DNA from: Bursaphelenchus xylophilus
Taxonomy: Eukaryota; Nematoda; Chromadorea; Rhabditida; Aphelenchoididae
NCBI GenBank assembly: GCA_904066235.2
Contig: CAJFCV020000002.1
Coordinates: 11,346,001-11,410,000, forward strand
Length of the DNA stretch: 64,000 nt
Direction: 5' to 3'
Below are positions 54,820 through 64,000 of this stretch, in pieces. Numbering within the stretch: the first letter of the stretch is position 1; each line of letters begins with the position of its first letter. The position numbers and the translations under genes were made by a program. Below the pieces are notes generated by a model that was not told where the DNA came from, did not search any database, and saw only the letters and a program-made list of their open reading frames with translations.

Positions 54820-55394
54820 AATTATCAAAAAAAAACAAAAATTTTACAAAAATCTTCAAATTTTTGAGCTTTTTCCAATTTTTTCCAACAAAAATGTAAT
54901 TTTCTCCGAGTAAACGGGTACAAAATAAACGTAACACATCTTGTTTTATCATTTTACACTCTTTATTCTCCAATTTCACTTCGAAATCAATGAAAAATCA
55001 CAGAAATTATCTTGAAACATCAAAAAATAAACAAAATTCGGGGAAATTCCAAGAAAAAATCGCGTAAATCACAATGTAAAGCCTGGATATGTTAGGAAAT
55101 GAATGAACAAGGACCCGTGTAGACTGTTGAAGCTGTCTATGGTTAGAAGTGTGAGCAAAAATACAGGATTATGGGCAAAATTCGGGGGTAAATACGGCTA
55201 AAATGAGATAAAATTTTTGAGATTCGCGAAAGACACTGTTGCATCTCACTAATTACAATCTAAACTAGAGTTCGGTAATGACTATCGACTAAAAATGGGG
55301 CTGAAACACAATGCCAAGGACTTTTTGGTTTTCGTGGCGGGACCCAAAATTGACGACTAAAATATCAAAATCTCGATGTAAAAAAAGTTACAAT

Positions 55395-58300
55395 CTATTT
55401 CAAATGTATTTGTTGATGTTTCTTTCCTATCGTTACGGTCGAACTTGATCTGGCCGGTTGACTTTGAGCATCCAAATTATTTTTCGCATCCTCGGCTTTC
55501 GCGATATCCGATATGGACGGAAGTGACGTTGAGAGGGCTGCTGATGATGGACTCAGCCTAAAAATTCATCAGACAGTCATTTCCATTCAAAAATACATGG
55601 CTAAAACACAATGCCAAGGAGATTTTAATTTTCGTGGTGGGACCCAAAACCGATATTTCAATACTTTCAAATCCCTTACCTGTGACTACTCTGACTGCTC
55701 TGCTGTCTCTCTTCAGTTTCTTTCGACTTCACATCTTCAGAAAGTTCATTTGGCGGGGTTGGTGACGTCATCTGTATCATTGGTGGGGATTCCTGACTTT
55801 CCGTGGATTCCACCCAAAATTTGGTTAATTTATCGGGTTCCACTTCGGCTAGCATTCCCAATCCCAATGATTTCGCACGTCGATCCACTAAAAAGTCAAT
55901 TTTTATTTCAAATCTGCAATGCCAACGGGTTTCAATTTTTCGTTGTGGGACCCATTTTTTCGTAAAAACGACAAAACTTCTTTTGAAATTGTAAAATACG
56001 CCATTTTTTCCCACATTTCTTCTCTAAAAACGACATTTCTAATGTTAAAACACAATGCCAAAAAAATTCTAAAATTCAAAACTTTCGTGGTGAGACCCAA
56101 AAAAAATAAAAAAAAATCCCAAAATTGCCTACTTTTCGGTTTCTTCGTATCCTCACTCGGACTGCCAGCCAAGCAAGGGTCCGACCCCACGCTGTAGCCC
56201 TTGTAGAGCGGCGACTTTCCACCTTCCACATCCTGCTTTTCCTCCGGCTTCGATTTCTCCCATTCGTCGGCTTCGATGGCGGTTTGGTCGACCACCACCA
56301 ATGGGGGGTTCAGATAGTCGTTCAGGGCGTCTTCTTCATCGTCGAGGATGGTGTCGTTGGCGGTGGAGCGGAGTTTTTGGAGGATGTTTTGACGGGGTGG
56401 GCTTTGTGGTGGGTCCGTGTTTATATTGCCGGTGGTGACGGTGAGTTGGCCGTTGTTCACCTTCTCGACGGCTAGTCGGATCTGAAATTAATCAATCAAT
56501 CAATTAATTAACCAGAAGCCGTTCTCTGCGTATTTTACCATAAACTTTCTAACGGCACAAAAAATCAAAAAAATTTGAAAAAAAGTCCCAAAAACCCTAA
56601 AAAATCTTAATTTTTTTTATTATTTTTTGCAAAAATCTGGCTGAAAAAGCTCTGAAGCTTAATGTAAACGGCAGAAAAAATATTTTCGGATGCGAATTTA
56701 ACCTTGAAACATCTAAAAATTATCTCAAACCACAAAAATTGTGAAATTTTCCTCAACCAAAAAAAAATTTTTTCTTCGAAGATAACACTAATATCATTGC
56801 ATTGATCGCATTTTACCTCAAAAATCATTATCTACCCCAAAATTCCCCAAAAAAAAGCGCAAAACCACCAAAAATTTTAAAATTTTTTTCCAAAATCCCC
56901 CAATTTTTCACCTTATCCTTCCTTTTCACCCCAAAAATCACCCCAAACTCCCTCTCAACATCCCCTCCACTTCTCCAAAAACACCAACCACCCTCCAACT
57001 TACATCTCTCAACGCGACAACTCCCACCAATCGTCCGCATTTCGTCACATAGGCCCGACTGAGGCCGAGTAGCGAGAAAAGAGAGTGGACCTTGAGTAAA
57101 GATGACTGTTCCACCAGCTGGAATGGGGCCGGATCCACGCCGATTGTGTTCCAGTCGATTGGTAGGGAGAGTTGACTGTTTTCCCAGCGTTTTCGCTCGT
57201 CGCCGTGCAAATCGTAGTCGTCCGCGGAGGGTTTTCGTTGCTTTTGGAAGGGGAACTTGGCCAGACTTCGGATTATGTCTGAAAAAAGGATGAATTACAA
57301 AGGAAAATTATCATACAGGGTTCGAAAACAGTCCCAAACGCCATCTGTCGTATTTTAACCACTTAAAATTTTTAAAACATTTCTATTTATTAAAGTTTTA
57401 GGTCCCACCACGAAAACCTAAAAGCTCTTGGCATTCTGTTCCAAAACCTTTTTCGTATTGGAAACAGTTTGAAAGTACCATTAGAACCTGTTTTACATAG
57501 CAGTAACAACAAGAACATCCATTTATTACCTTCACCCAGGTCAATTTTTGGTCTCACCACGAAAACCCAAAAGCTCTTGGCATTCCGTTCCAAAACTTTT
57601 TTCGAGTTGGCAACAGTTTCATAATGCCATTAGAATCTCTCTTACATAACAGAAAGAACAAGAACATCCATTTTTTCTCTCCACTCAAGTCAATTTTTGG
57701 TCCCACCACGAAAACCTAAAAGCTCTTGGCATTCTGTTCCAAACAAATTTTCGTACTGGAAACAGTTTGAAACTACAATTTGAACCTCTTTACATAGCAG
57801 TACTAACAAGAACATCCATTTTTTATCTTCACTCAAGTCAATTTTTGGTCCCACCACGAAAACCCAAAAGCTCTTGGCATTCTGTTCCAAAACTTTTTTC
57901 GTACTGGAAACAGTTTGAAACTACAATTAGAACCTCTTTTACATGACAGTAATAATAAGAACATTCATTTTTTATCTTCACTGAGATCTATTCTAGGTCC
58001 CACCACGAAAACCCAAAAGCTCTTGGCATTCAATTTCCATCGTCGTTTTAGCTCACAAATCGTCTACTACTACAGTCCAATTTACCCTTAATTTCCCCCT
58101 AAAACCTGACAAAAATCACAAAAACCCACCAGTCATGGTGCTATGGAAGTCATGTGTAAGATGGCTAACATTCAGGCTTTTATTGCTTCGAAGGTTGGTC
58201 GAGCCGCTCTCTAGGTCTGTCTCCAGCGACGAGCTCGTCGATGACTTGTCATTTACCGCCGTGATCGTGAATCTGGACCGTTTTCTCGAGTCGTTTTCAA

Positions 58301-61300
58301 AGTTCACGTGTCTTTTCTCCTGGCCCAGAAGAATCGGGGAGCTTTTTGAGGCCTTCAGGCCTGCCTCGTCCGCCGCTAGGCGTTGATTCTGACTTCTCAA
58401 GACTTGAGGCGAGTCCTCATAGTAGTAGTTCTCTTCTTGGGGGCTCAATTTTTCGATCGGCGAGCTATTTTGTAGGATTTTTTGGGTCTCCGGGTCCATT
58501 AAAATCCCGCCGCGCTGCTCGTGGACCGGCTTGAAACGGCGGTTAATGTCCTGAAATTTCGTGAAATGGCGTCAAATTCAGTAGAAAGTGCAAAACACAC
58601 ATAATTTTACGAGTTTTTTCACATCAAGCCAGGGGGAAATCAAAGCATTTTTAATGGGAAAAAACTATTTTTAAGCTGATATTATTAAAAATTGTGTCAA
58701 TTCCAAGGAAAATCACATCAAATCAAGGGGAAATTAAACGATTTTTCGGGGAAAAAATAAAAAAAAATTCCAAAAATCACCTTATTTTAAGTATTTTTGG
58801 CCAATTTTCTTCGTTTTTCCAATTTTTTCGACACAAAATCGGTGAAAAAATTAAATCAAATTTCTTCTTCTATAAATTCCAAGACCTAATTACCTTATTT
58901 TAGTCATCAATTTTCAACTTTTTCTCAAAAATTCCCATTTTTCATTCAAAAAATCTCATTTTTTGCCAAAAAATCATATCGTATTTTAGCCGTAAATCTC
59001 TCATCACATCCTATCCTTAAAATCCACCGTCTATTCCCATAACTTTTTTCCTAAAATTCATCTTATTTTAGGCAGAAAATCTCATTTTTTTGCTCCAAAA
59101 ATCAAATTTTCTCATTTTTCTCTCCAAAATTTCAGGACAGCACAACAAAGGGTAGTTGAATTAGCTTACAGCCGCTTTTACCTGCAAGTTGCCTTCGAAT
59201 TGCCTGAGGGCTTCGGCTTGACGGGCAGTTTGGCCGACTTTTTCGTTGAGGCTTCGGACCAATTTCGCTTTGGAACAGGAGCCAATCAGGATCATATTCT
59301 CCTTGTTTTCGACTATTGGGAAGGCCTTTATCCGTTCGTTCGACAAGATAATTTCTTGGACATCCGAGTAGGTCGAATCTTTGCTGAGGAACTGAAAAAA
59401 AACTTAACAAGGAAAGTATTTCAGGGCGTATTTTACTTTCGCAAAATAGAATTTTTCAATATATTTTTTTGACTAGATAAAGTTGTGCTTACCGTTTTTT
59501 TTTTAACTGTCAGGACATTTTATATAACGAAAAATTTTTCATGCGAGTTTGATTCTGAATTAATATAGAAAAAATCCATTTTGCAAAGACCGTACTTACG
59601 TATGTGCTACGTATTTTACTTCAAAAAAAAAACCAATGTATCTCTTTTCTAGTACCAAAAAATTGATTTTCTTTCATAGGGAATGTACTTCTATGGGGTA
59701 CGGAGTTACATGTCGAGACATATATCAAAAAATCTCAAAATTTTTCTGATTCAGAATATGTAAAAATTAGCTGCCTAATTTTGGTCTCTAAGGGCGAAAA
59801 AACCCTCCGAACTTTTCTTGCAACACCATGCAAAGGGTTTTTGACCAAGTTTTTACCAATTCAAAACCATTTTTTTGAGCTAAAATAAACCTTGGCATCT
59901 TGACAAGCCTTAAAATATCAAATTTGATTAATACAACATCTTAATTAGTAGTTCCAATGTAAAAAAAGGGTCATTTGCGTAGTGTATTAATCAAATTCGG
60001 TATTTTAAGGCTTGTCAAGATGCCAGGGTTTATTTTAGCTCAAAAAAACACCTCAATGGGTAAATACTTGGGCAAAAAACCCTTTGCATGGCGTTGCGAG
60101 AAAAGTTCTGAGGGACTTTTCGACCTTACAGACCAAAACTGGGCAGCTAATTTTTACATATTCTGAATCAGAAAAATTTTGAGATTTTTTGATATAATTC
60201 TCGACCTGCAACTCCATACCCCATGGAAGTACTTTTTTGTTAAAAAAAACTATTTTTCACTTTATTTCCATCCTTTATTCCCTCTTTTCCAACCAAAAAT
60301 TTTCTTCACCTACCTGAATATTGGAGGTCATGAACTGCTCAACATGAACACCATGGAACCTGGAAGACGCATGTGGAATGTCGGGTAGGTACGGAAGATG
60401 TTTGATTTGGATTATGGAGTCATAAATCGATGGTTGGAGGTACGAACACACAGCGTTTGCGATCAATACGGCAATCTGAAGAAAAAAAGGTCAAAAAATG
60501 GAGAAAATCGACAAAAAATCCTAAAATACGAACTTGAAACTTAATAAAATTTATTGCAAAATCAAGTATATACTTCTACACGCATAATACACTAAATTTT
60601 TATAAATATTCCCACTCCATAAACTCACCATAACCGGTAAAATATGAACCAATTGTCCAGTGATTTCGAACATGATAACAGCCACAGAAATCGTCTGTGT
60701 GACACCTCCAGAGAAGGCCGCAGCTCCTAAAAATCTTCAAAATTCAATATCCGTTCATTTCACAGCATTTCAAGCCATTTTTGGCTCAGGGAAAGACTTG
60801 ACCCAATTTGAGTCAAGTCTTTCTCTATGCCGAAAAAACGGCTAAATCAAGTGTAATATGAAACCTACCGACTACTGCATAGCCACCGGGATAAATCGGG
60901 TTCAATGGGTTGCCACGGAATCCATTTGGCTTCCAGACAGCCAGGACTTCACCAACAAATCGGCCAAAAACTGCGCCGATCGTGAAAGATGGCCCAAATG
61001 AGCCTGAAGGAATAGGTAAAGTGCTGGCCAAGGCAGCCAGGATGTACTGAAATTTAATATTTCATTATTAATAAACTATTTCCAATTCTAATTTTCGTAT
61101 TTTACTATCAAATTTCAATAAAATTAAAAATTTTGGGTCCTACCACGAAAACTTGAAAATTCCTGAACACCCTCAAAATCAATTCTAAAACTCACAAAGG
61201 TCAGCATGAAGCAAGATAAGACCAAAAAAACGTCTCTGTCGTGGTCTTCTCCGAGCCATCCGTCTAATTCGTGGCCACAGCCAACGGACGAGTTTGGATG

Positions 61301-63680
61301 TGCAGTCCAGGTGCAATTCAGGAAGAAAAATTGTGCAGCTTTGCTGAATTTGTGCTAAAACACAATGAGAATAAATATTTATCAAAATTAAAGTTCAAAA
61401 ATCTCAGAATTAAAAAAATTAAATTCGAGGGGAACACTTGACCCATAATGCGTTGAATGGCGCACTACCGTCAAAAAACTTTCAGATTTTACTTTTTAAT
61501 AACTAATTTCCAACAATCAATCATCAAAAGTAACAGCTGACTCAAAAAACTAACTTCTGGGTCAAGTGTTCCTCTCGGTTAAAAAACCCTAGAAAACGGG
61601 GAACACTTGACCCATAATGCGTTGAACGGCGCACTACCATCACAAAACTTTCAGATTTTACTTTTTAATCGCAAATTTATAACAATGAATCATAAAGAGC
61701 AACATCTGACAGCAATAACAAACTTCTGAGTCAAGTGTTTCACTCAGCAAAAACCCCTCCAAATAAACCGAAATAAAAATAAAAAACGGTAAAACACGAT
61801 AATAAAAATAAAAATTGACTCAAAATCAACTTACATATCCGCCAATAAAGAGTCCATAACCCTTTGGGTAAGTTAATGTGGAGATGAAAATTGACACCAC
61901 AATCGGGTAAATCAGCCAGCTAAAATACAAACATAGACTCTGAGAAGCCTATAATGCAATAAAATATCCAAAAAATCCAGATTTCAAACAAAAAAATCTT
62001 ACTTTCTTTGAAAAATCTTCTTCATCAGATTGTTCCTCCTCAAAAACAAGACAATAAAGCGATGAAGAGCGATGAAGCCGGCGGATGCAACGCCGCAAAC
62101 AAACCTAAAATACTAATTACACTCTAGACATTCTTTTTTTTATCTAAATCGGGCTGATACAACATCAAAAACATTGAAAAATTCGACAAAAAACGGAAAA
62201 ATCGCCGTTTTCACAAAAAAAAAAAATTGCAAAAACATATCCGAAATCACTTCGAAATAATATAAAAATACAACTTAAATCATCTACAACACAACAACCA
62301 AAAGAAACGAACCCAACCGCAGCGAAGATGATCATTTCCTCCGGGTAAAACGCGTCCGCTGGGAAGGACGTCTGGTAGAATGCGATGAGGCCGTCTAAAA
62401 TACGTCACAATCACGATTACAACACATAATTTACAGTTTTAACAACACTAGAGACCTTCACACACCATCAAATAAGACCGGAGACAATTTCCGAGAACAT
62501 TCAAGTTTTCGTGGTGGGACCCAAAATTCATAAATTTTTCGACAAAAAGGCGGTTGGAAATAAACAGGGTGTCCCAATCACCATTTTCACGACTTAATTT
62601 TTTATTTCAACCGTTAAACATCCCAAAAATACAATTTTTTCAAAAATTTTTGGTCCTACCACGAAAACCTGATACTTCACAAAACACCTTGAAATTCAGA
62701 AAAACAACATTTAACGGCCTCCAAGAACTCCACAAAACAAGAAAAAAACTTTTTTACTACTCACCATCCAAACTTATGAACACTTTTGCCAATCGGAATA
62801 CGGTAGCGGCGCAGGCCGCGGCGAAAAACCCTCGCCAATAATTTCTGACGGCAAAGTAGACACTGGTGACTTCAATGGAGAACAATACTCCTATAACAAA
62901 TAATTTAAACAACATTCAACACCTGCATAGTGAATTTTTCCAGCACTTTCAACCAAATTTATACCTACCTCCAACCGGTGCCGAGAAAACGCAAGCCACG
63001 CCGACCGCGCAGCCGGCGGCCAACATCTCGGTGTGCCGGCTTTCGTTGACGTAGACCGAGTCGAAAGAGTGGACTAGGCGACTCAACAAGTTCGCTACGA
63101 CGCTTGCCACATGCACGAATGGGCCTTCCTTCCCGATCGGCATCCCTGAACCCAAGGACAAGGTCAGACCGACCATTTTTGAGGCCAACGTGCGGAACGA
63201 CAGGTATTCCTTCAGCACAACGCCTCTGAGGATCGTCTTCATCTCGGGGATGCCGCTTCCAATCGCTTGGGGAGCCACGTAGTGGGCGAAAAGCGCCGAG
63301 GAGGTGACCAACACCACAGCGTAGAGAACCCAGATGGCGAAGGTGCTGATTTCTCGGGCCATGCCCATAGTTCGGTCTTCCACGTCGTGGAGAACGCTTA
63401 TGTGCCCTGAAGATGAAAGAAAAATATCAAAAATCGCGTAATACTTGTAAAACTTCACAAAAATTTATATTACACTTGACACCTGATATAAAAAATCCAA
63501 ATAAAAACCTCAATTCTCTCAACAGACAAACAAAAAACCCTGATGAACAATTTGACTCACAATTAGCAATCCGATCGATGGCTTCGTCCATAGCAATTGA
63601 GCACAACGCCATGCTACATCCAAGTAGGGCAAGAAGTACCCAATCCGTCAGAAGACTGCTCAAAAATGTTCGACATGAGC
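55395..63680 (-). CDS. ClC-type voltage-gated chloride channel (ClC-1/2-like), 5' end outside window
   Basis: Sixteen exons read in frame from 63,680 to the stop at 55,395, giving 1,057 residues without the N-terminus. Exons: 63,561-63,680; 62,969-63,406; 62,765-62,890; 62,313-62,394; 62,003-62,104; 61,835-61,919; 61,196-61,354; 60,869-61,046; 60,629-60,726; 60,314-60,475; 59,182-59,391; 58,130-58,550; 57,004-57,278; 56,133-56,481; 55,680-55,887; 55,395-55,557. Selectivity motifs are GSGIPEMKT and GKEGPFVH (with the gating Glu), then [15 protein letters not shown] and the pore Tyr in [14 protein letters not shown]. Two CBS domains follow: near [10 protein letters not shown] and near [21 protein letters not shown] long Ser-rich tail ends the protein. 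It most resembles plasma-membrane ClC-2-type channels (nematode clh genes). One donor, gttcgt at 62,312, is weak. Introns share a private motif. Confidence 0.94.
57401..58041. repeat. 149-bp tandem repeat in a ClC intron
   Basis: Units starting ggtcccaccacgaaaacc begin at 57,401, 57,550, 57,699, 57,847 and 57,996, a period of 148-149 bp. Each holds agctcttggcattctgttcc and aagaacatccatttt. The array lies inside one ClC intron. Confidence 0.93.
59412..59640. repeat. dispersed repeat, partner of 35,460-35,700
   Basis: The two copies share cgtatttt, aaaatagaattt, tttttactagata-like, gaattaatatagaaaaa/tccattttgcaaa and gtgctacgtattttac-type words in the same order. In the ClC intron between exons 59,182-59,391 and 60,314-60,475. 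Confidence 0.7.
59692..60230. mobile_element. long inverted repeat (foldback) in a ClC intron
   Basis: The left arm, 59,692-59,938, is matched inverted by the right arm, 59,976-60,230, with a spacer of about 37 bp. Shared words include aaggcttgtcaagatgcc/ggcatcttgacaagcctt and ttctgattcagaatatgt and its inverse. No coding capacity. Confidence 0.85.
60785..60828. repeat. TTGACCC inverted-repeat motif
   Basis: agacttgacccaatttgagt followed by caagtct: an imperfect palindrome of the intronic TTGACCC family, in a ClC intron. Confidence 0.75.
61425..61750. repeat. two tandem units bounded by TTGACCC motifs
   Basis: Each unit begins ggggaacacttgacccataa followed by tgcgttgaa and ends gtcaagtgttcctctc or gtcaagtgtttcactc. 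The units, about 61,425-61,580 and 61,598-61,750, are similar throughout. Located in a ClC intron. Confidence 0.8.
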
Positions 63681-63759
63681 CTGAAATCATCTCAAACTAA
63701 TGTTGAAGGCTGGAAATTATACACAAACCAATAAAAAATCAAAAAAATTTCAAAGGGAC

Positions 63760-64000
63760 GGAAAGGTATCCAAAGTGATCCAAAGGTATCAAAAAGTATC
63801 CAAAAGATATCAAAAGTTATCCACAGACTTCAAATGTGACAGAAATCCTCTATACATCATATAATCAAACAAATACAGGGTGTACCAAATTCGGTGCCCG
63901 ATTTGAATTGGCTATAACTTCTTTAATTTTGGGCCAAATTAAAAAATTTTTTTTTCTCCAGAATCCCCAGACAACCCCATTTTGTCTGATACCAAATATG
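63760..64000. repeat. simple tandem and mariner-like terminus at the window edge
   Basis: A short tandem of atccaaaggtatcaaaa-type units runs at 63,765-63,830. A tacagggtgtaccaaattcg end at 63,877 resembles Tc1/mariner-type termini; a related cagggtgtcccaatcacc lies at 62,565. The rest is outside the window. Confidence 0.5.

Overview
This window is nuclear DNA of a nematode, probably a rhabditid-type genome; I cannot name the species. The evidence is two secreted transthyretin-like genes, a cuticlin-type ZP-domain gene, a serpentine chemoreceptor, short introns that end TTTTCAG or TTTTAG, and complete models for mitochondrial ribosomal protein L41 and Mediator subunit 27. All multi-exon models were built by hand from splice sites and checked for reading frame. 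None was tested against transcripts.

Layout. 1-3,600 is repeats and AT-rich DNA. 3,633-12,195 is a compact gene cluster: two transthyretin-like genes head to head (3,633-4,645 minus; 5,334-6,375 plus), a lysine/serine-rich membrane protein (plus), mrpl-41 (minus) and mdt-27 (plus). 12,731-18,031 holds a small secreted-peptide gene, a doubtful second peptide gene and a cysteine-rich type II membrane protein. 18,222-23,965 is a near-perfect 2.87-kb tandem duplication that copies four of the five exons of an acidic repeat protein (21,401-24,801 minus). That gene is divergent from a two-pass membrane protein gene (24,941-27,204 plus). 27,205-44,275 is about 17 kb without a convincing protein gene: palindrome arrays, inverted-repeat elements, a 171-bp satellite, one tRNA-Glu, and GC-richer single-copy islands that look regulatory. 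A ZP-domain gene (44,276-48,266 plus), a helicase-gene fragment (49,527-49,925 minus), a serpentine receptor (51,647-54,819 plus, with a second tRNA-Glu in an intron) and a ClC chloride channel (55,395-63,680 minus, running off the right edge) complete the window.

The most striking feature is a family of arrays built from the 9-bp palindrome GCACNGTGC. Copies are separated by AT-rich spacers, mostly 15-45 bp. They fill introns of at least three genes and several intergenic blocks. At two places short arrays are bounded by terminal inverted repeats, so part of the family looks like the interior of a mobile element. The palindromes keep many frames open and create artificial reading frames, which I excluded.

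The genes do not form one pathway. They are a normal mix of housekeeping (mrpl-41, mdt-27), secreted or cuticle (transthyretin-like, ZP) and membrane signalling (receptor, ClC) functions. The unusual biology is in the introns and spacers: at least four TA-flanked inverted-repeat families, repeat motifs private to the introns of single genes, and the palindrome arrays.
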